Source: Chitinophagales bacterium
GTDB lineage: Bacteria > Bacteroidota > Bacteroidia > Chitinophagales > S012-47
Reading direction: 5' to 3'
DNA: 60,975 nucleotides
Assembly: GCA_015487695.1 (NCBI GenBank)
Contig: WFPF01000040.1
Location: forward strand, 1-60,975
Positions 27,655-36,352 of the stretch are shown piece after piece (position 1 is the first letter of the stretch; every line of letters starts with the position of its first letter). Made by a program: the position numbers and the translations under genes. The notes beneath the pieces are model-generated. The model was not told the origin of the DNA, made no database searches, and was given only the letters and a program-made list of their open reading frames with translations.

Positions 27655-30300
27655 TTACTGCTGTTCCAAATAGTTTTTTGTGAAAAAAGACATGTACGCA
27701 TTAACGTCTTTTTCTCTGAAAAATACTCCGTAATTAAAGGGAGTAATGGAAAATACCTCATATTTTTCTTTTGGCAATGCGTCAAATATCTTCTCGTTAT
27801 ATCGAATTTCATTGTAGAAATTCTGTGCTTTTTCCGCATTCGGAAATTGCTTGACCAAAACAATCTGAGCATTGTTGTTTAGCAGCATGGAGCTGATCTT
27901 CAGATTCTCGAGACTGTGATACTCGCTGTTGTAATTGGCCAGATTGTTCTTTATCAACTGGGCCGTGTCGCCAACGGAATAAACGAGAATTGCCAGGAAA
28001 TGGGCTGAATTCGGCTCATATTTAAATAAGCTTTGGCCCCCGTCACCGCTGCTGCCGGTATGGCTGAGTCCTTCCATTGAATTGAGAATAGCAATGGCCC
28101 GGGTTTTCACCTCATCAAAAGGGTACTTATTTACAATTTGCTCCAGTTTGCTTCGCATCGTATCGTAGATGCCGAGGCTTCCGTAAGAGAGTGCTTCGAG
28201 CATGTCAAACTTCGACATCAGAGAGCTGCCTGCAAAACGGCTGCGGGCTTCGCGAACCCGGTCTAAAGTGCCTCTGTAATCGCCATTTTCGAACAACTCA
28301 AAAGTTCGGGCATAGTAAGAAACCGCTTCATTGCTTTTGTTTTCCTGCTTCCTGAGGTAGTCTGGATCTTTGATGATTTTGGCAAGTACGCTGTCGGGAT
28401 ATTCGGATAAGACGATGTTCTTGTAATAATCCGATTTGCCCTGGTCCACTCCCTGGTAGAGGAGGTAAAGCCGGTATGCTACTTCCAGTCTGTATTTGTT
28501 CTGCGGGTATTTATTAAATAGGGCTTCATAAGTCTCCCGGGCTTTCTTGATATCGTGCAATTCCTCCTTGTAGATATTTGCCAATTCATAATAAGCGTCA
28601 ATAATGCGTTCCGTTGATGCCTGCAATTCTTCCGGACTTTGAGGGATGTCTTCGAAGCCTGATTCGCTGCCGGCCGCGCTGCTTTCCGCATTGCTTTCTC
28701 CGCCCTCTTGCTGATCGCCATTGCTCAGAGGGTTGATGCCCGAGCTGCTGGTTCTGACCCGCCACATGGGAATATGGGGTCGTTCGCCCCAAATTTTCCG
28801 GAATTCGTTGTAGCCTCGTCCCTTTAAAGAGGGATTGTCAAAGGGCCAGGCAGAGCCGCTGTTTGTATTCGTTACGTTTATCAGGGGCTGCATTTCTTCC
28901 TCCGGCTCTTCTTCCAAAGCCTCTTCCATCTGTTTCGATCTTTTTTCTTTCAGCTTTTTAAGTTCTTCGGGGTTCATTTTGGCAAGTGCCTGCATGCTGT
29001 CTTCATGGGCGATGATTTGCAGTCGCTCAGTGATTTCCGCCAGAATGTTTCTTCGGGTATTCAGTGTGTCGAAAAGGCCCAGGTTCTTGTCGAGAAAGAG
29101 GAGGGTACTGTCGTGATACGCCTTTGAGGTCACATAGTCGCCCAGCGTGAAATAATAATTGGCCAATCGCAGGTAAGCGTTGCTTTTGATGCTCTCATCG
29201 CCTTCGCTGAAGCGGATGGCTTCCCTGAAATTTTCAATGGCCTTCTCTTCCATGCCATCTTTCAGGTAGATCTCTCCCAGGCTGTAGTAGATTCGCCCTT
29301 TGAAGTCTTCATATCGTTCGTCTTTGAGCATATTGTTTAGCAGGCTGATTACGTACTCGTTGCTCACTTTCCGGAGGCGGGCACTCAGGCGGGCAATTTT
29401 CAGCTTGGCATTAAATTCCATTTCGATCTCAGGATGCTCTTCCAATACTTGTTTGTAATACTGTATGGCCAGGTCGAAATTGCCGGTTTTTTCGTAGAGC
29501 TGGGCAAGAATAAATAGATAGCGTGCCCTAAGCTTCTTGTTATTACTCAGCTCGATAGCACGCTTGAGGCTTTCTCCAGCCCGGGGGTAATCTCCCTTCA
29601 GAATAAAGATGAAAGCTTCTGTGGTGAAAAGTTCTTCTTTGAGGGGTTCGGGAAATGCCTTATCGCCTTTTGCAAGGGCCAGCACACTTTGTGCATCAGC
29701 GTATTTGCCGAGGCGGGCATATGCTCGCGAAATCCAGAGCATGGCTTCGTAGCGGGCAGGCTTGTGTTTCAGAAAAGCCGAACTGCCGTCATAATAGGGA
29801 TTGTATTCGTCTTCCTTCCCCTTGCTCCGGATCTTATCCGTTTTCTTCGGTTTTTCGCGAATGCCCGTTTCTACCCGTGAGGTGACATTCACAAAAGCCT
29901 TGATGGCTTTCTCAAAATCGCCTTTCAGATAATAGGCCTCGCCAATGTGGAAGTATGCGTCATCTGTCCATTTGCTGTTTTCGTGCAGCTGTATGTTTTC
30001 CGACTCCTTTTTGATGGCAGCATCAAGCTTCGGGAAATATTCTTCCGGAGAATCAAGGGCATCTATTGGCTGAAGCGGAAGGAGCCGGTCGTAGTTGTCT
30101 TTATGCTTGTTGTTTATATCCTCCTTTATTTCCTGCAGGATGAGCTCGGCATTGAAATATCGGTTGTATCGTGCCGTTAAATCGTGATAGGCAAGCTTCA
30201 TACTGGAGTTGTCCGAAGACTTACAGGAAGCAAGAAGAATGATCAGGAGAAAGAAAAGGAAGTAGCGACCTTTATTAAAAACCATTAATTTAGAATCCAT
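27655..30300 (-). CDS. sprE: SprE/PorW-type TPR lipoprotein of the type IX secretion system
   Basis: The 881-residue lipoprotein has a lipobox ending LIILLASC. Just after it is the family hallmark HDLTARYNRYFNAELIL, then TPR repeats across about 110-450 and 570-730, with a low-complexity acidic/Glu stretch near 460-480. SprE (Flavobacterium johnsoniae) and PorW (P. gingivalis) are needed for T9SS secretion and gliding and link the GldLM/GldKN motor to the Sov translocon. A second possible ATG (30285) begins MVFNKGR. The gene sits at the head of the sprE-pbp-uvrC run. Confidence 0.92.
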   Translation of the reverse strand: MDSKLMVFNKGRYFLFFLLIILLASCKSSDNSSMKLAYHDLTARYNRYFNAELILQEIKEDINNKHKDNYDRLLPLQPIDALDSPEEYFPKLDAAIKKESENIQLHENSKWTDDAYFHIGEAYYLKGDFEKAIKAFVNVTSRVETGIREKPKKTDKIRSKGKEDEYNPYYDGSSAFLKHKPARYEAMLWISRAYARLGKYADAQSVLALAKGDKAFPEPLKEELFTTEAFIFILKGDYPRAGESLKRAIELSNNKKLRARYLFILAQLYEKTGNFDLAIQYYKQVLEEHPEIEMEFNAKLKIARLSARLRKVSNEYVISLLNNMLKDERYEDFKGRIYYSLGEIYLKDGMEEKAIENFREAIRFSEGDESIKSNAYLRLANYYFTLGDYVTSKAYHDSTLLFLDKNLGLFDTLNTRRNILAEITERLQIIAHEDSMQALAKMNPEELKKLKEKRSKQMEEALEEEPEEEMQPLINVTNTNSGSAWPFDNPSLKGRGYNEFRKIWGERPHIPMWRVRTSSSGINPLSNGDQQEGGESNAESSAAGSESGFEDIPQSPEELQASTERIIDAYYELANIYKEELHDIKKARETYEALFNKYPQNKYRLEVAYRLYLLYQGVDQGKSDYYKNIVLSEYPDSVLAKIIKDPDYLRKQENKSNEAVSYYARTFELFENGDYRGTLDRVREARSRFAGSSLMSKFDMLEALSYGSLGIYDTMRSKLEQIVNKYPFDEVKTRAIAILNSMEGLSHTGSSGDGGQSLFKYEPNSAHFLAILVYSVGDTAQLIKNNLANYNSEYHSLENLKISSMLLNNNAQIVLVKQFPNAEKAQNFYNEIRYNEKIFDALPKEKYEVFSITPFNYGVFFREKDVNAYMSFFTKNYLEQQ

Positions 30301-30313
30301 TTGCTAAAGGGGG

Positions 30314-30342
30314 TAAAAATATCCCAATTTTTTCAAAACAAA
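30314..30342 (-). promoter_or_regulatory. Bacteroidota-type promoter of sprE
   Basis: Read on the minus strand, TTTG (30342-30339) is followed after 17 nt by TATTTTTA (30321-30314), a 7/8 match to TAnnTTTG. It is placed 13 bp before the sprE ATG, in the short divergent gap with the M23 peptidase gene. Confidence 0.6.
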
Positions 30343-30358
30343 GTCGTGGAGCGGATCA

Positions 30359-31240
30359 ATGAGCGAACGAAATAAGAAGTCTAAAAATTTCATCCGGCTG
30401 TTAAGAAAGCACTACCGGCTGGTAATCATGAATGATGACAACTTTGAGATTAAGTCATCGGTCAAGCTCAACCCCCTCAATGTACTGTTTATTGTCAGTA
30501 CCCTTTTCGTTATCTCCGCCATTGTGATTGTTTTTCTGCTTCAGATCACTCCGGTACGGGAAGTAATCTTCGGTGAGGACGAAACCCCTCAGCTGAGGCA
30601 CGAATTAATTAAGGTGCATGGCCGGGTCGATTCTCTGCGCCTCGTCTTATCGCAGCAGGAACGATATCTCGAAAATATACGCAATGTGCTCACCGGAGAG
30701 GTGGATACCCTGCAGCCCCGATCGAGCAATCAGATGGTGGAGTATGATACGCTTGCTATTGAGCAGCACTCAAGGCAGGATTCCATCCTTCGGGAAGAGT
30801 TTGAAGAAAAGCGAAAGTATGCTCTGATTCCGGGCAAGGGAAATTACAACTTTGAGGAAGTCGAGGAGCTCTATTTCTTTCCCCCGGTATCGGGTATTGT
30901 GACCAATGTGTTTGAAGGAGAAGCTTTCCATTACGGGGTGGATATTGTTTCGGAAGAGAACGCTCCGGTGAAGGCTGTTTTAGATGGAAAGGTCATTTTT
31001 TCGGGCTGGACTTTGAAATATGGAAACGTGATTGCCATTCAACACATAGATAATCTAATCTCTATATATAAGCACAATTCTGTATTGTTGAAAAAAGTTG
31101 GTAATTTCGTTGAGGCAGGGGATGTGGTGGCATTGATTGGCAATACCGGAGAATTTTCAGAAGGTCCGCATTTGCATTTTGAATTGTGGCACAAAATGGT
31201 GCCGATCAATCCGCTCGATTACATTGTATTTGACTCCTGA
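30359..31240 (+). CDS. M23 family metallopeptidase (LytM domain)
   Basis: The 293-residue protein has one TM (about 41-62), a short coiled-coil (about 80-110) and a C-terminal LytM domain (about 185-285). Zinc ligands are visible in FHYGVDIVSE (HxxxD) and GPHLHFELW (HxH). It is likely a cell-wall endopeptidase or an amidase activator held in the inner membrane. All expected metal ligands are present, so it is probably an active enzyme. Bactofilin follows after 13 bp; the pairing of M23 peptidase and bactofilin is known from cell-shape modules. Confidence 0.92.
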   Translation: MSERNKKSKNFIRLLRKHYRLVIMNDDNFEIKSSVKLNPLNVLFIVSTLFVISAIVIVFLLQITPVREVIFGEDETPQLRHELIKVHGRVDSLRLVLSQQERYLENIRNVLTGEVDTLQPRSSNQMVEYDTLAIEQHSRQDSILREEFEEKRKYALIPGKGNYNFEEVEELYFFPPVSGIVTNVFEGEAFHYGVDIVSEENAPVKAVLDGKVIFSGWTLKYGNVIAIQHIDNLISIYKHNSVLLKKVGNFVEAGDVVALIGNTGEFSEGPHLHFELWHKMVPINPLDYIVFDS

Positions 31241-31253
31241 CAATATCTATCGT

Positions 31254-31742
31254 ATGTTTAATAAAAAGTCAAAAATGGGGAAGCAATCTAAAATGAACGG
31301 CAACGGGAATAACTTATCGCCTGCTGTGAACCTTATCAGCGAAGGAACTAATATAGCCGGAGAAATCAACAGCAACGGTGATATACGAATTGACGGGACG
31401 GTTACGGGAACCGTTCGTTCCAAGTCCAAGGTCGTGATTGGAACCACCGGAAAGGTGGAGGGAGAAATATTTTGTGAAAGTGCCGATGTGCTTGGAGGCA
31501 TCGAAGGATCTATCGAAGTAAAAGGCATTCTGTACCTGAAATCATCTGCCCGGATCAATGGCGAAATCCAAACCGGGAAACTGGTGGTAGAATCCGGTGC
31601 CCTATTCAATGGTATTTGCAGAATGGGTCAGGGCAAAAACCAACTCATAAATAAAGAGCAAAAAGTTGAACAAGGAACAAGAGGAAAAGTCGAATTCGAA
31701 AGCAACGGAAGAAAAGCTCAAAGAAGCGGAACACCCGTATAG
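31254..31742 (+). CDS. Bactofilin family polymer-forming protein
   Basis: The start is set at ATG 31254 (MFNKKSKMG); the longer frame from 31137 lies inside the peptidase gene. The 162-residue protein has a disordered N-terminus (about 30 residues), a right-handed beta-helix bactofilin core (about 35-125, with repeated GxIxxxGDIRIDGTVTG-like turns), and a basic tail. Bactofilins form nucleotide-free filaments that position cell-wall enzymes, fitting the upstream M23 peptidase. The last 77 nt overlap the next gene out of frame. Confidence 0.92.
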   Translation: MFNKKSKMGKQSKMNGNGNNLSPAVNLISEGTNIAGEINSNGDIRIDGTVTGTVRSKSKVVIGTTGKVEGEIFCESADVLGGIEGSIEVKGILYLKSSARINGEIQTGKLVVESGALFNGICRMGQGKNQLINKEQKVEQGTRGKVEFESNGRKAQRSGTPV

Positions 31743-31929
31743 CAAGTATCTGAAGTATTCGAATGTGGCCATCCAGATGGGCATTATCATAGCGCTGGGT
31801 GCCTGGGGCGGGCAAAAGCTGGATGAGCGATTTCAAAACGAAACTCCTTATTTTACCATCTTTCTCTCTTTGCTGGCAGTGATCATTGCCATCCTGATCG
31901 TAATAAGAAGTGTGCTGAGCGATAAGTAA
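31666..31929 (+). CDS. atpZ: AtpZ/AtpI family membrane protein
   Basis: The 87-residue protein has a charged N-terminus (about 1-32) and two membrane helices (about 33-50 and 60-83), with IQMGIIIALGAWGGQKLD and PYFTIFLSLLAVI typical of AtpZ. The start is TTG 31666; the only in-frame ATG would cut into the first helix. AtpZ normally aids F0F1 ATP synthase assembly or Mg uptake and is encoded at the head of the atp operon. Here no atp structural gene follows. The overlap with bactofilin and the 1-bp overlap with the next gene suggest strict cotranscription. Confidence 0.85.
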   Translation: MNKEQEEKSNSKATEEKLKEAEHPYSKYLKYSNVAIQMGIIIALGAWGGQKLDERFQNETPYFTIFLSLLAVIIAILIVIRSVLSDK

Positions 31930-32330
31930 TGAATAAGAAAGTCCTTCTGCTCTATACAGGCCTTGAGCTTTTGGCTCTGTTCCTTGCTTACCTTGTTGAA
32001 GCCCTGGGCGGAAGCGAATTGTTTGCCCGCTATTTTATCATCAACAGCCTTTTCTTTTTTGTCCTCACCATTCTCGCTCACCGGATAAGCGAAAAAGGAT
32101 TTCGCAAAACGGGCAAAGCCTCATTGGGGGCCGTATTGCTTGTGTTTACAATGAAACTGATCTTGGGTGGCACTTTGGTGCTCGTTTGGATACAGATGGA
32201 AGCACTCAGCCGCCTGCCTTTTTTTCTGGCCTTCTCGATGGCATATGCGCTCTTTAGTGTTCCTGAGGTAATAATTCAGGTGCAGGCAAGCGGGAAAAAA
32301 AAGAATGAAAATGGAGAAGCGGCTTCCTGA
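31929..32330 (+). CDS. Small four-helix membrane protein of the AtpZ neighbourhood
   Basis: The 133-residue hydrophobic protein has TM segments at about 5-25, 35-52, 66-86 and 94-116 and a short charged tail. I do not recognise a named domain. In many Bacteroidota a similar small membrane protein stands between atpZ and atpB and acts as the AtpI position; I infer the same here. Its ATG overlaps the atpZ stop by 1 bp (TAATG), and its end overlaps the SprT-like gene by 26 bp. Confidence 0.72.
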   Translation: MNKKVLLLYTGLELLALFLAYLVEALGGSELFARYFIINSLFFFVLTILAHRISEKGFRKTGKASLGAVLLVFTMKLILGGTLVLVWIQMEALSRLPFFLAFSMAYALFSVPEVIIQVQASGKKKNENGEAAS

Positions 32331-32913
32331 TCTTACTCATCATTTGCCCGAAAAAGCGGTCACTGCGATTTTATCGTTGCAGAAAAAGTACAACTTCGAT
32401 CTGAAAATTACGGCCGACCGGGTGAGCAAGTCCGGTGACTACCGGGCTCCCTATCGCGGGAGGGGGCATCGCATTTCGGTAAACCGGGGACTGAATAAGT
32501 ATGCTTTCTTGATAACCCTGGTGCATGAAATAGCACACCTTATCACTTGGGAAAGATTTAAAAACAGGGTGAAAGCCCACGGGCCCGAGTGGCAATATTG
32601 CTATCGCGATTTGCTGCAGTATTTTGTTCATCTGGGAGCTTTTCCGGACGATATCGCAGCGGAGATACAGAAGAGCGAGCGTGTGTTTGCCGCTGCATGT
32701 AGCGATCGCTCGCTCATGCACATATTGCGGAAGTATGATGAAAACGAAGTGCCTTTTCTTGAGGAACTGGAAGAAGGGGCCCGTTTCAGGGCATTGCGCG
32801 GAAGAATATTCCGAAAGGGTGCCCTGCGCAGAACAAGATATATCTGCACGGAAGAAGAAAGCGGCCGAAAATACCTTTTCAGCAAAGTGGCGCGTGTGGA
32901 GCCTCTTTCTTAG
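32305..32913 (+). CDS. SprT-like zinc metallopeptidase domain protein
   Basis: The 202-residue protein has a SprT-like domain with the zinc motif HEIAH (74-78) in [14 protein letters not shown] and a downstream His (HGPEWQ) as the likely third ligand. A C-terminal basic beta-rich part (about 165-200) resembles the zinc-ribbon region of SprT but lacks its cysteine pairs. SprT/Spartan domains cleave DNA-protein cross-links in eukaryotes; the role of bacterial members is poorly known. ATG 32311 is an alternative start. It converges with accC, overlapping by 4 bp. Confidence 0.82.
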   Translation: MKMEKRLPDLTHHLPEKAVTAILSLQKKYNFDLKITADRVSKSGDYRAPYRGRGHRISVNRGLNKYAFLITLVHEIAHLITWERFKNRVKAHGPEWQYCYRDLLQYFVHLGAFPDDIAAEIQKSERVFAAACSDRSLMHILRKYDENEVPFLEELEEGARFRALRGRIFRKGALRRTRYICTEEESGRKYLFSKVARVEPLS

Positions 32914-34265
32914 TCTGTCTCATCTTCAGGCTGAAGCTCAAAATCTTCCATGAATTTTGTTGTGAAGTTGCCTTCCCGGAAGTCTTTGTTCTTCATCAAT
33001 TGCTTGTGGAACGGGATGGTTGTTTTGATACCTTCAAGAATAAATTCATCAAGCGCCCTTTCCATGGTGGCAATAGCCTCTTCTCTTGTCTGTGCCACGG
33101 TGATGAGTTTGCCTATCAGTGAGTCGTAGTAGGGCGGAATGGTGTATCCGGCATAGACATGCGTGTCTACCCGAACACCATGTCCTTTCGGTGTATGGAG
33201 TTCTGTGATTTTACCGGGGGAAGGCTGGAAATCCTTGAACGGATTCTCGGCATTGATACGGCACTCGATGGCGTGAAGTCGCGGAAAGTACTCGCGGCCG
33301 GTAATCGGTATGCCAGCGGCTATCTTGATTTGCTCTTTGATGAGATCGTAGTCAATCACCTCTTCCGTCACGGGGTGTTCTACCTGGATGCGGGTATTCA
33401 TCTCCATAAAGTAGAAATTTCTGTTCTCATCGACCAGAAACTCAACTGTGCCTACGCTTTCGTAGTTGATGGCTTCGGCTGCTTTGATGGCCGCATCGCC
33501 CATCTTTTTGCGCAGGGCTTTGTCTACAAAGGGTGACGGGCACTCTTCTACCAACTTCTGATGACGCCTCTGGATAGAGCAGTCCCTTTCGCTCAGGTGG
33601 CAAACATTGCCGTACTGGTCTCCTGCAATCTGAATTTCGATGTGTCGGGGCTCTTCGATCAGTTTTTCAATGTAGAGACCTTCGTTTCCAAATGAGGCTT
33701 TGGCCTCCATGGCCGCATCGTCAAACTGTTTGTCAAATTCCTTTTCCGAATAGACTCTGCGCATACCTTTCCCGCCTCCACCGGCAGTGGCTTTCAGCAT
33801 GACCGGGTAGCCGATCTTCTTGGCGAGCTTCTTTCCATCTGCTTTGTCGTTGATCAGTCCTTCGGACCCCGGGATGCAGGGGACACCGGCTTTAAGCATG
33901 GTTTCTTTGGCCGTGATTTTATCGCCCATTTTCCGAATCATTTCCGGTCGCGGCCCGATAAACTTGATATTGTATTCATCACAGATTTCGGCAAAGGAGG
34001 CATTTTCGGCCAGAAAGCCATATCCGGGATGAATGGCATCGGCATTGGTGATTTCTGCTGCTGCCATGATTCTTGGAATATTCAGATAAGATTCGGTGCT
34101 GTTGGGCGGCCCGATACATACGGCCTCATCTGCAAAGCGCACGTGAAGGCTTTCTTTGTCGGCCGTAGAGTAAATGGCTACGGTTTTGATGCCCATTTCC
34201 TTGCAGGTACGTATGACTCGCATGGCCACCTCTCCGCGGTTGGCAATTAGTATTTTTTTGAACAT
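32910..34265 (-). CDS. accC: Acetyl-CoA carboxylase, biotin carboxylase subunit
   Basis: The 451-residue ATP-grasp enzyme carboxylates biotin on AccB, the first half-reaction of acetyl-CoA carboxylase and fatty-acid synthesis. Visible are the N-terminal [16 protein letters not shown], the glycine-rich loop [10 protein letters not shown], and [14 protein letters not shown] with the catalytic residues. Length is normal. It is the last gene of the efp-accB-accC operon on the minus strand. Confidence 0.97.
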   Translation of the reverse strand: MFKKILIANRGEVAMRVIRTCKEMGIKTVAIYSTADKESLHVRFADEAVCIGPPNSTESYLNIPRIMAAAEITNADAIHPGYGFLAENASFAEICDEYNIKFIGPRPEMIRKMGDKITAKETMLKAGVPCIPGSEGLINDKADGKKLAKKIGYPVMLKATAGGGGKGMRRVYSEKEFDKQFDDAAMEAKASFGNEGLYIEKLIEEPRHIEIQIAGDQYGNVCHLSERDCSIQRRHQKLVEECPSPFVDKALRKKMGDAAIKAAEAINYESVGTVEFLVDENRNFYFMEMNTRIQVEHPVTEEVIDYDLIKEQIKIAAGIPITGREYFPRLHAIECRINAENPFKDFQPSPGKITELHTPKGHGVRVDTHVYAGYTIPPYYDSLIGKLITVAQTREEAIATMERALDEFILEGIKTTIPFHKQLMKNKDFREGNFTTKFMEDFELQPEDETD

Positions 34266-34286
34266 AGCTGAATTCCCTTTTATGAT

Positions 34287-34790
34287 TTAAGAGAGTGGCT
34301 CAAGCAGAAAGAGGGGTTGGTCAAATTCAACCGGAGAGGAATCCTCAACGAGGACCTTTACGATTTTACCACTGTATTCCGATTCAATCTCATTGAAGAG
34401 TTTCATGGCTTCGATGATGCATAGAACATCCCCTTTACTTACCGTATCTCCGACCTTTACAAAGGGCTCTTTGTCAGGTCCCGGAGCCCGGTAAAAGGTT
34501 CCGATCATGGGTGACTTGATGGTGATGTAATTGTTTTCTTTTTCGGCTTTTTTGCTTTCACTTGTTTTTTCCGCTGCCGGAGGGGCTGCGGGAGCTGGTG
34601 CAGCTGCCGGGGCTGCAGCTGCTATGGGAGGAGCCGCAGCAACAGTGATGTTTCCTTTGGGGCTTTTGACGGCTTCGATATAATCTTTTGAGCGCAAAGT
34701 GATCTCAAAATCTCCGTCTTTGATCTTTAATTCACTGATATTCGAGCGGTTGACTTGTTTTATCAGTTCTTGTATTTCTTTAAAATCCAT
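34287..34790 (-). CDS. accB: Acetyl-CoA carboxylase biotin carboxyl carrier protein
   Basis: The 167-residue carrier has a short N-terminal helix, a flexible Ala/Pro-rich linker (about 50-75) and a C-terminal biotinyl domain with the biotinylated lysine in [12 protein letters not shown] (Lys130). It shuttles carboxybiotin between AccC and the carboxyltransferase. It is 5 bp after efp and 21 bp before accC, the standard order in Bacteroidota. Confidence 0.97.
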   Translation of the reverse strand: MDFKEIQELIKQVNRSNISELKIKDGDFEITLRSKDYIEAVKSPKGNITVAAAPPIAAAAPAAAPAPAAPPAAEKTSESKKAEKENNYITIKSPMIGTFYRAPGPDKEPFVKVGDTVSKGDVLCIIEAMKLFNEIESEYSGKIVKVLVEDSSPVEFDQPLFLLEPLS

Positions 34791-34795
34791 TGATC

Positions 34796-35362
34796 TTATT
34801 TTTTAACACGTTCTACGTAACTGTTGCTTTTCGTATCAATTTTAATTAAATCACCGGTATTCACAAAAAGCGGAACATTGATCTCCGCACCGGTTTCCAG
34901 CTTGGCAGGCTTCAGGGTGTTGGTGGCCGTATCGCCTTTCAGTCCGGGCTCCGTGTAGGTCACTTCCATCTCAACAAATTGGGGCAGTTCACAGGCAAGT
35001 ACCTTCTCCGTTTCGGCATGCACCACCAGCTCGACATTCAGGCCTTCTTTCAGATATTGAGGGGCATCTACCAGGCTTTCGGGCAGGTTGGTCTGTTCGA
35101 AAGTTTCATTGTTCATGAAGTGGTAGCCCAAGTCATCGCTGTAGAGGTATTGATAAGGCCTGCGCTCAATTCGTGCGGTTTTTATTTTTACACCCGAGTT
35201 AAAGGTGTTCTCCTGAATCCTTCCGGATGTGAGACTTTTAAGTTTAGTACGAACAAATGCACCGCCCTTGCCGGGTTTTACATGCTGGAATTCCACGATC
35301 TGATAGATGTCATTGTTGAACTCAATGCAAAGTCCGTTGCGAAAGTCTGCTGTGGTAGCCAT
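34796..35362 (-). CDS. efp: Elongation factor P
   Basis: The 188-residue protein has three OB-like domains: a KOW-like N-terminal domain with the modification loop KPGKGGAF (Lys32 at the tip), a middle domain ending near [15 protein letters not shown], and a C-terminal domain with [23 protein letters not shown] rescues ribosomes stalled at polyproline. The loop lysine sits where lysyl- or other modification occurs. fabH, usually encoded next to it, is absent. Confidence 0.97.
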   Translation of the reverse strand: MATTADFRNGLCIEFNNDIYQIVEFQHVKPGKGGAFVRTKLKSLTSGRIQENTFNSGVKIKTARIERRPYQYLYSDDLGYHFMNNETFEQTNLPESLVDAPQYLKEGLNVELVVHAETEKVLACELPQFVEMEVTYTEPGLKGDTATNTLKPAKLETGAEINVPLFVNTGDLIKIDTKSNSYVERVKK

Positions 35363-35488
35363 GGGTTAAAAATAATGGTTTATTAATTATTAAAATCAGG
35401 CCGGCTCTTCTTTAATCGCATTTTAATGCCGGGACCGGATTTCTTCTCCTGAAGTGCTCATCGGACAAGCATGCGAAGCCGCACCGAT

Positions 35489-35527
35489 AAAAAACAAAAG
35501 ACCGTTCCCTCCGGAAGGGGACAGTCT
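35489..35527 (-). terminator. Terminator after rpmF (minus strand)
   Basis: On the minus strand, agactgtcccc pairs with gagggaacggtct with one mismatch and one G-U, around a short ttccg loop, and is followed by ttttgtttttt. It lies 34 bp past rpmF and separates DUF177-rpmF from efp-accB-accC. Confidence 0.8.
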
Positions 35528-35560
35528 TCTGCATATATTTTTTGGGTGTAAAGCAGGAGA

Positions 35561-35746
35561 TTATCCGGCAATTTCAGGTTCAACCGCCTGCTTTCCGCGG
35601 TAGTGTCCGCATTCATTGCATACATGATGACGCAATACGGGTGCACCGCAATTGTCGCAATTCAAGACATTGTGTGCAGTTGCTTTGTAGTGCGTTCTGC
35701 GCTTGTCTCTTCTGGTTTTCGATTGTTTTCTCTTCGGATGTGCCAT
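35561..35746 (-). CDS. rpmF: 50S ribosomal protein L32
   Basis: The 61-residue protein begins MAHPKRKQSKTRRDKRRTHY, the L32 signature, and carries a zinc-ribbon CDNC...CNEC. Length is normal. It is 11 bp after the DUF177 gene, the conserved yceD-rpmF pair. In related genomes fabH usually follows; here a terminator does. Confidence 0.97.
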   Translation of the reverse strand: MAHPKRKQSKTRRDKRRTHYKATAHNVLNCDNCGAPVLRHHVCNECGHYRGKQAVEPEIAG

Positions 35747-35757
35747 GATCCTTGTTT

Positions 35758-36285
35758 TTAGTTGTGTTTTATGTCTTTCAATTTATCCCATCTGGGATCT
35801 GTTTTCTTTTCTTTCCTTCCCTCTTCGAGGCGGGCCAGCATTATCGGGTTACATATTTTTTCACCCATTCGGTCCATTTCGCAGGTTTTTTTGATCGGTA
35901 TTTGCAGCATCATAAACTCATAGATGAGTTGCGCCACATTGATCCGCTCGGTTTTTTCCGCTATGAAAACAATGTTGGGATCCTCATGATCAGCCGCATT
36001 GCCTTCGCCCTCATATTTGTAAATGACCTTTTCGTTGCTGCTGATCGGAAGATTAAATTCATCCAGGCAGCGGTCACATTCGCTTTTGAGGCTGCCATCG
36101 ATGAAGAAATCAAGAAGGAGCATTCGCTCTTTCTTTTCCATGCTCAGATGCACATATACATCTCCTTCACTTACCGGGCTTTCTGCAAAATTTTCAAAGA
36201 AACGTTCATCAATCTCATAGGTGAAAATGTGTTTGCCCACACTCAGGCCACTCAGATTGATGTCAAAGGTCCTCAGCTTGTTCAT
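35758..36285 (-). CDS. DUF177 (YceD) family protein
   Basis: The 175-residue protein belongs to the DUF177/YceD family, with the central ECDRCLDEFNLPI cysteine pair and an acidic C-terminal half. YceD homologues are linked to 23S rRNA/50S biogenesis and nearly always sit beside rpmF, as here. Confidence 0.9.
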   Translation of the reverse strand: MNKLRTFDINLSGLSVGKHIFTYEIDERFFENFAESPVSEGDVYVHLSMEKKERMLLLDFFIDGSLKSECDRCLDEFNLPISSNEKVIYKYEGEGNAADHEDPNIVFIAEKTERINVAQLIYEFMMLQIPIKKTCEMDRMGEKICNPIMLARLEEGRKEKKTDPRWDKLKDIKHN

Positions 36286-36319
36286 CTCTGAAGACGGTTT
36301 TATGGTTAAAAAAGAAGCG

Positions 36320-36327
36320 CAAAAATA
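36320..36327 (-). promoter_or_regulatory. Candidate -7 box for DUF177-rpmF
   Basis: On the minus strand TATTTTTG (36327-36320) matches TAnnTTTG perfectly and lies 34 bp before the DUF177 start. A TTG at standard -33 distance is not evident. Confidence 0.45.
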
Positions 36328-36352
36328 CGCATTTTCAAATAAAAATGAAAGC

